Source of the DNA: an uncultured Sulfitobacter sp.
GTDB taxonomy: Bacteria > Pseudomonadota > Alphaproteobacteria > Rhodobacterales > Rhodobacteraceae
Assembly (NCBI GenBank): GCA_947492925.1
Contig: CANLOQ010000008.1
Span: 52,969-116,968, forward strand
Reading direction: 5' to 3'
Length of the DNA stretch: 64,000 nucleotides
How positions within the stretch are numbered: the first letter of the stretch is position 1; every line of letters begins with the position of its first letter. Under the pieces are notes generated by a model. It had not been told where the DNA came from, made no database searches, and saw only the letters and a list, made by a program, of their open reading frames with translations. Positions 8,923 through 16,259 of this stretch are shown one piece after another. The translations under genes were made by a program, and so were the position numbers.

Positions 8923-8985
8923 AGCGCGCTCTTTCATTCATTGGGCGCACCGAGGCATTTGCTGCGATGAGCCATGATTACAATA

Positions 8986-9016
8986 ATACGGTTTTGTGCG
9001 CAAGATACGGTTTTGT
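8986..9016. repeat. Two 12-bp direct repeats 19 bp apart upstream of virB operon
   Basis: ATACGGTTTTGT occurs at 8986-8997 and again at 9005-9016, so the repeat unit period is 19 bp, close to two helical turns. The pair sits in the 170-bp intergenic region between the start of the minus-strand T4SS operon and the plus-strand gene at 9093. This is the expected layout for a regulator binding side by side at a divergent promoter. No matching regulator is identifiable in the window. Confidence 0.5.
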
Positions 9017-9092
9017 CTTGCATTCGCCCGAGAACCTGGGTCATTATTACGCACGCAAAGGCGATTTTCTCAAGCATTGAAGGCAGAAAGCC

Positions 9093-9380
9093 ATGAAAGC
9101 AGGTTGGCCAGCCAAGCGCTGTGTTTCCCTATTTTTGTTGATTGTTTTTCCCGCAGGGGCGGTCGCACAAACATGCTATGCGCCACCAAGACCTTTCGTT
9201 CCGACCGATCCGCAAGATGTTCAAGAGTATCGAGACCTGATCGGGCGTGACTTCGAAAGCTACATCGCGGAGATCCAAAGCTACTTTCAATGCCTTGAGG
9301 AAGAGCGTGCGCGTGCCTTTCAGGAGGCGCGCGAAGTGACCGAGGAGTATGGTCGGTTTTTAGAGATCGTTCGTGAGTGA
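9093..9380 (+). CDS. Small secreted protein of unknown function
   Basis: A 95-residue protein with signal peptide (SLFLLIVFPAGAVAQ, cleavage near residue 26), then a Pro-rich start (TCYAPPRPFVPTDP) and a charged helical remainder with two cysteines (C28 and one in YFQCLEEE) that could form a disulfide in the periplasm. It is divergent from the T4SS operon. I do not recognise the family; a T4SS-associated periplasmic role is a guess from position only. Confidence 0.65.
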   Translation: MKAGWPAKRCVSLFLLIVFPAGAVAQTCYAPPRPFVPTDPQDVQEYRDLIGRDFESYIAEIQSYFQCLEEERARAFQEAREVTEEYGRFLEIVRE

Positions 9381-9591
9381 AGATGTCATGGCGCCAGATC
9401 TTAGTCGGCTTTTCCTACTATTTTCCATGAACAAACCTTTCATGGATGATCTACGCCCAGAAAGGCGCGAGGCGAAACCGCAGATTTCAGCATTCATCGA
9501 TCCCATTTTTGAAACTCACCCGGTGATCTGTCAGCTGTGTGCAGCCGATTGGGAAAAGGATCTTCAACAAAACTTGATCATTCTTCACTAA
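9373..9591 (+). CDS. Doubtful short ORF
   Basis: A 72-codon frame overlapping the end of the previous gene by 8 bases. The middle and end (PERREAKPQISAFIDPIFETHP...CQLCAADWEKDL) read like a real soluble peptide with a CxxC, but there is no recognisable family and the stretch may be the decayed end of a larger gene. It occupies the otherwise gene-free 9381-9692 interval, together with the promoter at 9599. Confidence 0.3.
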   Translation: MSEDVMAPDLSRLFLLFSMNKPFMDDLRPERREAKPQISAFIDPIFETHPVICQLCAADWEKDLQQNLIILH

Positions 9592-9598
9592 AGCGGTG

Positions 9599-9629
9599 TT
9601 GAACCTATAGTTGCTCGAGGTTTTATAAG
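9599..9629 (+). promoter_or_regulatory. MerR-type promoter/operator for the L,D-transpeptidase at 9693
   Basis: -35 TTGAAC at 9599-9604, spacer of 19 bp, -10 TATAAG at 9624-9629. The spacer holds an imperfect dyad, AACCTATAG-TTG-CTCGAGGTT, the kind of site bound by ZntR/CadR/PbrR-class MerR activators. A lengthened 19-bp spacer is the hallmark of MerR-regulated promoters. Confidence 0.7.
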
Positions 9630-9692
9630 GCTTTTTGGGGCATCTCAGGTTACGGCTGGAGATGCCCGAACAGTTGCTTTGGAGAAATTTCT

Positions 9693-10355
9693 ATGCTGAC
9701 CCGTCGCCACTTCATTTCTACGTCGACTGCTATGTTTTCGTTACCGATCGCAGGGCCAGTGTTGGCGGAAAACTGGCCTACGACCAGCCAAAAGGCGTCA
9801 TGGGATGCTCAGGTAACACCTACGAATTATGATCCGACGACGTCCAATCCATGGGGTCTGCAACCCCGTTTTCTGCCTCAACGTGTTGCTGCAAGAGATG
9901 GCCTTGTGCCCGGTGACATCCATGTGGATGCGGTCGCTCGCTATCTCTATCACATCGAAGAAGGTGGCACCGCGATGCGGTATGGCGTGGCTATCGCGCG
10001 CGGAAATCTCTACGAACCGGGAACCTACACTATTCGGCGGAAGGTCGAATGGCCACACTGGACGCCCACGGCGTCCATGATCGAACGAAATCCCGAATAC
10101 GCAGAATTTGCGGATGGGATGGAGCCGGGACCGACGAATGCGCTCGGATCGCGCGCGCTCTATCTCTACGTCGGCAATCGCGACACTTATCTTCGTATCC
10201 ACGGGACGCCTCAGCCACGGTCAATCGGGGGTCGCGCAAGCTCGGGATGTGTGCGCATGGTTATGGCGCATATCAACGATCTCTATCCAAATGTCGCGGT
10301 TGGATCGACGGCATACCTGTATTCTGCCGAACAGAGCGTTGTTTCCGGGAGCTAG
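9693..10355 (+). CDS. L,D-transpeptidase (YkuD), Tat-exported
   Basis: Periplasmic enzyme of the YkuD family, which forms 3-3 cross-links in peptidoglycan or anchors proteins to it. The 220 residues start with a twin-arginine signal (TRRHFIST). The catalytic region is near the end: HGTPQPRSIGGRASSGCVRM, with the conserved His and the nucleophile Cys in SSGCVRM. It is very close to the enzyme at 55977 (shared GLVPGDIHVDAVARYLYHIE) and, like that one, is followed by a convergent small lipoprotein gene and a metal P-type ATPase. Transcription probably starts at the MerR-type promoter 63 bases upstream, so expression should be metal-induced. Confidence 0.9.
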   Translation: MLTRRHFISTSTAMFSLPIAGPVLAENWPTTSQKASWDAQVTPTNYDPTTSNPWGLQPRFLPQRVAARDGLVPGDIHVDAVARYLYHIEEGGTAMRYGVAIARGNLYEPGTYTIRRKVEWPHWTPTASMIERNPEYAEFADGMEPGPTNALGSRALYLYVGNRDTYLRIHGTPQPRSIGGRASSGCVRMVMAHINDLYPNVAVGSTAYLYSAEQSVVSGS

Positions 10356-10424
10356 CGTTGGCGAATGTGACCGGCTTTACTGTCTCCCGGCTTGGGACGA
10401 GAGCTGAATTTCGCTGGACAGTGG

Positions 10425-10703
10425 TCAGCCCTCCCGCGCGACGCAAATGGGATTACCGCCTGCTGTTCTGAGCGGGAGCAAGGTCTTTTCAACAGGTCCG
10501 TTGTGTTCGTACCAGTAGCATCCGTCTTCTTCGCGGAACCGGGCTGTCGCAAGGTTTTGACCTGGGCCAGCCAACTCCACAACAGCCTCAGGCAGATTGC
10601 CGATGTTTTGGGTTGCGTTCTGACCCGTTGTATCACACGCGCCAAGCAGTAGAGCCCCGATTAGCGCTGGTCCAAGTCGTCTGACATATTGCAGAATTTC
10701 CAT
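10425..10703 (-). CDS. Small lipoprotein, paralogue of the one at 56648
   Basis: A 92-residue lipoprotein with lipobox LLGAC (about residues 19-23). The mature part shares a distinctive pattern with the gene at 56648: LPE....LA.P.QNL, then C(Y/F)WY.H.GPVE.T.LPLRTA.GNPIC, with two conserved cysteines. The ATG at 10703 is chosen because it immediately precedes the signal peptide; the frame continues upstream without looking coding. It is convergent with the L,D-transpeptidase at 9693. Function unknown; the repeated pairing with L,D-transpeptidase suggests an envelope partner. Confidence 0.75.
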   Translation of the reverse strand: MEILQYVRRLGPALIGALLLGACDTTGQNATQNIGNLPEAVVELAGPGQNLATARFREEDGCYWYEHNGPVEKTLLPLRTAGGNPICVAREG

Positions 10704-10807
10704 AAGTTTCTTGTCACCTTTCTTCGCCGATCGCATTCTCGTCGATTGGTTCTTGGTACACGAGCCTGCCCTTGACACTGAGAAGTCTACACGAACCAAA
10801 ATACGTC

Positions 10808-10838
10808 TTGAACCTCTAGCGACTGTAGGAGTTACGGT
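10808..10838 (+). promoter_or_regulatory. MerR-type promoter/operator for the Zn/Cd ATPase
   Basis: -35 TTGAAC at 10808-10813, 19-bp spacer, weak -10 TACGGT at 10833-10838. The spacer contains CCTCTAG-CGA-CTGTAGG, very close to the ZntR/CadR/PbrR operator class. It lies 30 bases before the P-ATPase start. The probable regulator is the MerR protein at 26762. Confidence 0.75.
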
Positions 10839-10868
10839 CCAGTCAAACAATGATTCTGGAGACAGTGA

Positions 10869-13238
10869 ATGACTGCCGACTCTGAAACTGTGGCACCTGA
10901 AGTACACTCAGCTGATGGAGCCAAATCGGAAACATGTGCAAGCGAACATGCCTGCTGTGGCGGGAGCCTTTCCAGCGAAGAGTTTGGAGCCGTGCCACAA
11001 AATGGGGCGGGCAGGAGTTTTCAGGTCAGCGGTCTCGATTGCGCAGAAGAGGTGGCGATCCTCAACAAGGTGGTCGGACCGAAAATCGGCGGGGCGGAAC
11101 ACCTGGCGTTCGATGTCATCAACGGGCGCATGACCATACTCGATAGCGCCGAGGCAGTGCCGAACAATGAGATCACGCAACTGGTTGCGACCACGGGTAT
11201 GAGTGCGAAACCCTGGGATGCCGAGATTGCCTCTGAGGATCAGGCGGCGCATCTGGCCCGTCAGCGCCTGTTCACCATGCTGAGCGGTGGCTTTTGGGCG
11301 GCGGGGTTTCTGTACCACATCGCAGAAACGGGCATGAGTGGTGCGATTGGGCTCTTTTCAGGACATGGTGAGGCAGCGATGCCTTTGGTCGAAGCGGGTC
11401 TTTTTGCTGTCGCGATCTTGGCTGGCGTTTGGCTTGTGGCCCCTAAGGCGTGGTCATCTGCGCGGCGCATATCGCCCGACATGAACCTCCTGATGGTGGT
11501 CGCTGTGGCCGGGGCCATTGGTCTGGGCGAGTTCTTTGAGGCGGCAACGGTCGCGTTCTTCTTCTCCCTTTCTCTTTACCTTGAAAGCTGGAGTGTCGGG
11601 CGCGCGCGGAACGCTGTCTCGGCTTTACTCGACCTGGCACCGCCGACAGCCAGAGTTGTCTACGAAGATGGGTCGGAAGCGGATGTCCCGGCGTCGTCCG
11701 TTGCCATCAATGCGCACTTCGTCGTGCGTGGCGGAGACCGCATCCCCTTGGATGGCGAAGTTGTCGATGGGGCGGGGGCGGTCGACCAGGCCCCGATCAC
11801 CGGAGAAAGCGCGCTGGTGCCAAAGGAAGTGGGCGACGAAGTTTATGCGGGCACGATCAACGGAGAAGGCACACTGACGGTGCGAGTCACCAAGGCGGCC
11901 TCGGACACGGTTCTCGCCAAAATCGTCCGGATGGTGAGTGACGCCCACGCCCGCCGCGCGCCCGTGGAACAGTGGGTGGCTAAGTTCGCGCGCATCTACA
12001 CGCCCATCGTCATGGCTCTGGCCATCGCCATTGCGGTGCTGCCACCGCTCGTCTTTGGTGGGGCCTGGGATCACTGGTTCTACAACGCCCTTGTCCTTCT
12101 GGTGATCGCCTGCCCGTGTGCGCTGGTCATCTCCACGCCCGTGTCCATCGTTGCCGCGCTTACGGCCTCGGCCCGCGCCGGGGTGCTCATCAAGGGCGGC
12201 GCCTATGTTGAAGCACCGGGGCGCACCTCTGCCCTGGCGATGGATAAGACCGGTACGATCACCATGGGTGAACCGGAAGTGGCCGCAGTGCATCCGCTCG
12301 GGATTGCATCGACGCAGGATTTGATGAGCCTCGCGGCGGCGCTCGAAGCGCGATCCTCTCACCCTCTAGCGCGGGCTATCCTTGCACGAGCAGAGGCCGA
12401 CGGATTGGATGTCTCCGCGGCAGAGGACACGCGGACCGTGCCGGGTCGAGGGCTGGAAGGCAAGATCGGGGACCGCACGGTCTGGCTTGGCTCTGACCGG
12501 TTTGCCGAAGAGAAAGGGTTCGGAAGCGCCATTTCGACGGATCTTCGGGACCGCATCGAAGGGGCCGGTAGCACGCTTGTGGCTGTCGGAGATGCAACCG
12601 GGGCGATCGGTATTCTGGAACTGCGTGACCGCATCCGCCCAGACGCCAAGGGAATCGTGGCTCGTCTTTCTGCGCAGGGCGTGAACACCATCGTCATGCT
12701 GACAGGCGACAACGAACGCACCGCACGCGCAGTCGCAGCAGAGGTCGGCATCGACGAAATACGCGCAGAGCTTCTGCCCGAGGACAAGGTGACGGCCATC
12801 GAAGAATTGGTCGAAGCGCACGATATGGTTGCCATGATCGGCGATGGGGTAAACGATGCCCCCGCCATGGCACGGGCGCATTATGCCATCGCTATGGGCG
12901 CAGTTGGCTCAGATGCGGCGATCGAGACGGCGGACATCGCCCTAATGACCGATGACATTGGCAGGGTGCCTTGGCTCATCAGCCATTCCCGCCGTGCGAT
13001 GTCGATCATCCGTCAAAACATCGCAATCTCGTTGGCAACCAAGGCCGTTTTCGTGGTGGCGACCGCGTTTGGGATGGCATCGATGTGGGGGGCCATTGCC
13101 GCAGATGTTGGCGTGTCACTGCTGGTGGTTGCAAATGCGCTCAGACTTCTAAACGGACACCATGCGGAGTCGCCACCCCAAGGCGGTGACCGCGTCGGTG
13201 ACAGGCTGGCCGAAGGTGCTTTGGCGCACGGCCATTGA
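10869..13238 (+). CDS. zntA: Zn/Cd/Pb-type heavy-metal P1B ATPase
   Basis: Inner-membrane ATPase exporting soft divalent cations from the cytoplasm. The 789 residues begin with a Cys/His-rich tail (ETCASEHACCGG), then one heavy-metal-associated domain with GLDCAEE (C58) where copper pumps have CxxC. The membrane metal site is CPC at residues 415-417, and the phosphorylation site is DKTGT at D459. MLTGDNERTA and GDGVNDAPAM are intact. The non-CxxC HMA domain and the promoter type favour Zn/Cd/Pb over Cu. The ATG at 10869 follows GGAGA. An L,D-transpeptidase gene follows on the same strand. Confidence 0.93.
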   Translation: MTADSETVAPEVHSADGAKSETCASEHACCGGSLSSEEFGAVPQNGAGRSFQVSGLDCAEEVAILNKVVGPKIGGAEHLAFDVINGRMTILDSAEAVPNNEITQLVATTGMSAKPWDAEIASEDQAAHLARQRLFTMLSGGFWAAGFLYHIAETGMSGAIGLFSGHGEAAMPLVEAGLFAVAILAGVWLVAPKAWSSARRISPDMNLLMVVAVAGAIGLGEFFEAATVAFFFSLSLYLESWSVGRARNAVSALLDLAPPTARVVYEDGSEADVPASSVAINAHFVVRGGDRIPLDGEVVDGAGAVDQAPITGESALVPKEVGDEVYAGTINGEGTLTVRVTKAASDTVLAKIVRMVSDAHARRAPVEQWVAKFARIYTPIVMALAIAIAVLPPLVFGGAWDHWFYNALVLLVIACPCALVISTPVSIVAALTASARAGVLIKGGAYVEAPGRTSALAMDKTGTITMGEPEVAAVHPLGIASTQDLMSLAAALEARSSHPLARAILARAEADGLDVSAAEDTRTVPGRGLEGKIGDRTVWLGSDRFAEEKGFGSAISTDLRDRIEGAGSTLVAVGDATGAIGILELRDRIRPDAKGIVARLSAQGVNTIVMLTGDNERTARAVAAEVGIDEIRAELLPEDKVTAIEELVEAHDMVAMIGDGVNDAPAMARAHYAIAMGAVGSDAAIETADIALMTDDIGRVPWLISHSRRAMSIIRQNIAISLATKAVFVVATAFGMASMWGAIAADVGVSLLVVANALRLLNGHHAESPPQGGDRVGDRLAEGALAHGH

Positions 13239-13301
13239 ATGGGCAGGCAGCCCACGTTAGTTTCAAATTCGAAAGATACCTCACGAAAGAGGCATAGAGC
13301 A

Positions 13302-13811
13302 GTGAATTTTCGAGTTCCACGTCGCACAATCCTTCTGGGAGCCCTAGCGACTTTGCTTTCTGGATGCGCGAGCAAGTTCCGCACTTACAGGGGGCCGGAG
13401 GTGAACCGGGTACGGGTCTACAAGGGCCAGCGCATAATTGCGCTCGATGGGACAGAGGGTGTTTTGCGCACTTTCCCGATGGGCCTTGGGTTTGCTCCCG
13501 ACGGACACAAGCAGTTTGAAGGGGACGGGCGCACGCCAGAAGGCTCGTACATGATTGACAGGCGAAATCCCGAAAGCCTGTTTCATCTTTCGATTGGTAT
13601 CTCATACCCGAACGAAGCAGATATCGCATTCGCGAGGGCGCAGGGCCGTTCGCCCGGCGGAGATATCTTCATCCACGGTGGACCGCGCCCCGGTATTGAT
13701 CCCACGGACAAGCGGGATTGGACAGCAGGGTGCATTTCGGTCACGGACCGGGAGATCGAAGACATTTACGCCATGGTCAAGGACGGTACACCCATCGACA
13801 TCTACGCTTGA
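13302..13811 (+). CDS. L,D-transpeptidase family lipoprotein
   Basis: A shorter YkuD-family protein of a different branch from the other four in the window. The GTG at 13302 (AGAGG nine bases upstream) yields NFRVPRRTILLGALATLLSGC, with lipobox LLSGC. The catalytic elements are IFIHGG and WTAGCISV. It also resembles the murein L,D-transpeptidase/YafK branch (GRTPEGSYMIDRRNPES). An in-frame ATG at 13239 abuts the ATPase stop but would place 21 non-signal residues first. Likely cotranscribed with the Zn/Cd ATPase, so it may be metal-induced. Confidence 0.85.
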   Translation: MNFRVPRRTILLGALATLLSGCASKFRTYRGPEVNRVRVYKGQRIIALDGTEGVLRTFPMGLGFAPDGHKQFEGDGRTPEGSYMIDRRNPESLFHLSIGISYPNEADIAFARAQGRSPGGDIFIHGGPRPGIDPTDKRDWTAGCISVTDREIEDIYAMVKDGTPIDIYA

Positions 13812-13846
13812 AACGAAGGCCTTGGATGGGTCTTCGCCGAGTGGGT

Positions 13847-14605
13847 TTACGCAAAGCGCCGTCTGAGCGCCACGTTGATTGCCTCGATGGTGATTACCAT
13901 GGCGATCACGGCCAGAGTCACGCTTGCCGCCTTGTCGTATTGAAACGACCTCACGTAGGTCTGGATGTAAAACCCAATCCCACCTGCACCGACTATGCCC
14001 AGGATCAGTGACTCCCGCAGGTTCAGTTCGAACCGGAAGATTGTGTCGCGCGCGATGACGGGTGCCATCTGTGGCCAGATCGCGTGCCTGAGCCGCGCTA
14101 GTGGCCCTGCGCCGGCGCTTTCCAACGCGGCAATCGGAGCGCGGGACACACTATCAATCGCTTCGGCATAAAACTTTGCGAGCATGCCGGTCGCGTGAAT
14201 GGCAACCGCGATGATTCCAGGCAGAGGACCAAGCCCAACTGCGCCCACCATGAGCATGGCGACGAGGATCAGCGGAACCGCGCGAATGAGGGCAAGCAAT
14301 GTGCGCACGGGACGAAAGAGCGCCGGGGACACCATTGTCTCGGATGCGAGCATCCCGAGCGGTACGGAGAAAAAAATCGCGCCCAAAGATCCCAGGATCG
14401 CGATCCGTAAAGTTTCTGCGCTGCCCTTCATGATTTCATTCATGACGGTTGGATCAGGGGGCACCATGCGGCCGAGGAAATCGGCAATCCGAGGACCTGC
14501 TGACAAGAGGCGGGACAGTTCGACCTCGGTCGTCAAAAGGGACCACAGGATCGCGCCAGAGATGAAAGCCCCCACAGCAAAGCTGCCTAACCCGCGCGAC
14601 CGCAT
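13847..14605 (-). CDS. PhnE-family ABC transporter permease
   Basis: Inner-membrane permease of the phosphonate-type (PhnE) ABC family, 252 residues with about six helices and the EAA-like loop (AALESAGAGPLARLRHAIWPQMAPV). Last gene of a four-gene minus-strand operon (di-heme peroxidase, binding protein, ATPase, permease) whose members overlap. No C-P lyase or phosphonate catabolic gene is nearby, and the operon diverges from a MntR-type regulator, so the substrate may be a metal or metal complex instead of a phosphonate. Confidence 0.85.
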   Translation of the reverse strand: MRSRGLGSFAVGAFISGAILWSLLTTEVELSRLLSAGPRIADFLGRMVPPDPTVMNEIMKGSAETLRIAILGSLGAIFFSVPLGMLASETMVSPALFRPVRTLLALIRAVPLILVAMLMVGAVGLGPLPGIIAVAIHATGMLAKFYAEAIDSVSRAPIAALESAGAGPLARLRHAIWPQMAPVIARDTIFRFELNLRESLILGIVGAGGIGFYIQTYVRSFQYDKAASVTLAVIAMVITIEAINVALRRRFA

Positions 14606-15387
14606 CAGCTGACCGCCCTGAGGCCGGAACCAGGCGGGATCACAGTCTCGCGATAAAGCTCGGCCGTTGCGGCTTCACTCAGGTCGTCAACCGCCACATC
14701 AAAGACAATCTTTCCATCCCGCATGCCAACGATACGATCGGCAAAGCGTCGGGCGAGGTCAGGCTGGTGCGAAGAGAATATCACGGTCGCACCCCGCGCA
14801 CGTGCCGCTCCGGTCAGCAGTGTCAGGATCTCTGTGGCTCGTGCTGGGTCGAGGTTGCTGACCGGTTCGTCCGCGAGGATCAGGCGTGGCTCCTGCGCAA
14901 GACAACGTGCGATCGCGACGCGTTGCCGTTGTCCCCCGCTGAGGCTGTCGACGCGGCGCGCTGCGAGGTCTGCAATGCCGCAATCCGCCAGGGCGGATCG
15001 CGCAAGTTCAAAGTCTCGGAATGCGGGTGTCCAGAAGGCCGCGCGGAATCGAGACATGCGGCCAAGACGCCCGTTCAGAACATTTCGCAGCACCGAAGAG
15101 GGCTCTACCAAAGCAAATTCCTGGAACACAAAGCCGGTGTCGGGCCGTCGGGCACGTGGGGGTGGATGATCGGGGTCAAGGGGTGCCCCGAGAACGTACG
15201 CGCGGCCGCGCCAGCCGCGAAGCCGCCCATCGAGCAACGTCATCAACGTGGTCTTTCCGGCACCGGACGGGCCGAGCAAGGCAATGCTTTCACCTGCAGC
15301 CGCGGTAAGAGAGACATGCTCCAACGCACGAAGTTCTGCACCCGGATGCGTGTAGCTTAGGTCGTCGATTTGAACGGCTAAATTCAT
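14605..15387 (-). CDS. PhnC-family ABC transporter ATPase
   Basis: Cytoplasmic ATP-binding subunit of the same transporter. Walker A GPSGAGKTT (about residues 38-46), signature LSGGQRQRVAIARCL, Walker B LILADEPVSNLD and the switch His in FSSHQPDLA are all present. The 260-residue length is typical of PhnC. Its stop overlaps the permease start by one base and its ATG overlaps the binding-protein stop, indicating tight coupling. Confidence 0.88.
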   Translation of the reverse strand: MNLAVQIDDLSYTHPGAELRALEHVSLTAAAGESIALLGPSGAGKTTLMTLLDGRLRGWRGRAYVLGAPLDPDHPPPRARRPDTGFVFQEFALVEPSSVLRNVLNGRLGRMSRFRAAFWTPAFRDFELARSALADCGIADLAARRVDSLSGGQRQRVAIARCLAQEPRLILADEPVSNLDPARATEILTLLTGAARARGATVIFSSHQPDLARRFADRIVGMRDGKIVFDVAVDDLSEAATAELYRETVIPPGSGLRAVS

Positions 15388-16259
15388 TGCAGTAACTCGT
15401 AGCGCCGCGCCATGGCGCGCACCCCTTCATAGTTGGCGCTGTCCGCTCTGACATATCCATCGGGTCCATAGAGATAGCGGAGAAGGTTGCGGTTTTCCGG
15501 TGCGTTGAGCCGCAACATCGCGTCGACAAATCGCGCGCGAAGCCCTGCATCGAGTCCGGGTCGCGCGATAACCACATGGCTGGGGATCGCATCGCTTTCT
15601 GCGATCCAGGTCACTTGGGCTTGCTGTTCGGGGCTGAGAAGCAGATCGGCGTACTGGCTCGCGCCCGCGGCGTCGACAAGGCCCTCGGCCATCGCCTGCA
15701 TGGCCTGCTGATAGCCACCTGCAAAAAACACGCGGCCAAAAAACGCGTCTGCGTCGTTTGGTGTGGCGATCAGTCCAGCGTCGACGAATTCGGCAAGAGG
15801 ATAGAGATACCCTGATTCAGAAATGGGATCGGCGAACGCAATATCCTTGTCACGGAGATCGGCAAGTGTCTCGATTCCGCTGTCCCGGCGCACGAAGATG
15901 CGACCTGTATAGCTCGGTGCGTCACGGTAGACTTCGGAGAGGAGCGGTACCGCACCGATCTCGGCCTCGGCTAGCACGAAGGGCAGGGCGCCCATGAACG
16001 AGACATCAGCGTCGCCATTGCGAAGCGCCTCGACGGCTGCAGCGTGATCGATCGTCACAAAACCCTCGACCGGAACGCCGATTTGATTGGCAAGCCAACC
16101 AGTGATTGCCGCAATGTCGCCAAGCAACTTATCCGGATTTTCTTGCGGGATGAAGGCGAGGCGTAAGCTCGTCTCTTGGGCCGCAAGGGGTGTTCCCAGA
16201 GACAATGCGCTTGCGGCAGACAAGGCCAGCAATGATCTGCGATTCAAACGGACCAGCAT
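15384..16259 (-). CDS. PhnD-like periplasmic substrate-binding protein
   Basis: Periplasmic solute receptor (PhnD/SsuA/transferrin-like fold), 291 residues. A signal peptide (NRRSLLALSAASALSLGTPLAAQ) precedes TSLRLAFIPQENPDKLLGDIAAITGWLANQIG, the normal N-terminus of this family. The middle has DVSFMGALPFVLAEAEIGA and DLRDKDIAFADPISESGYLYP. PhnD proteins bind phosphonates, but family members also bind phosphite, thiamine precursors and metals. The partner peroxidase and MntR-type regulator point to metal physiology; ligand not determinable here. Confidence 0.85.
   Translation of the reverse strand: MLVRLNRRSLLALSAASALSLGTPLAAQETSLRLAFIPQENPDKLLGDIAAITGWLANQIGVPVEGFVTIDHAAAVEALRNGDADVSFMGALPFVLAEAEIGAVPLLSEVYRDAPSYTGRIFVRRDSGIETLADLRDKDIAFADPISESGYLYPLAEFVDAGLIATPNDADAFFGRVFFAGGYQQAMQAMAEGLVDAAGASQYADLLLSPEQQAQVTWIAESDAIPSHVVIARPGLDAGLRARFVDAMLRLNAPENRNLLRYLYGPDGYVRADSANYEGVRAMARRYELLQ

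Noticed and set aside
8981-8997. ATTACAATAATACGG (8976-8990) as another copy of the TTACAA direct repeat
   Set aside because: The second half-site (ACA at the right distance) is missing.
13847-16259. Phosphonate uptake/catabolism locus
   Set aside because: The ABC genes are of the Phn family, but no C-P lyase, phosphonatase or PhnF-type regulator is near, and the operon starts with a di-heme peroxidase beside MntR.
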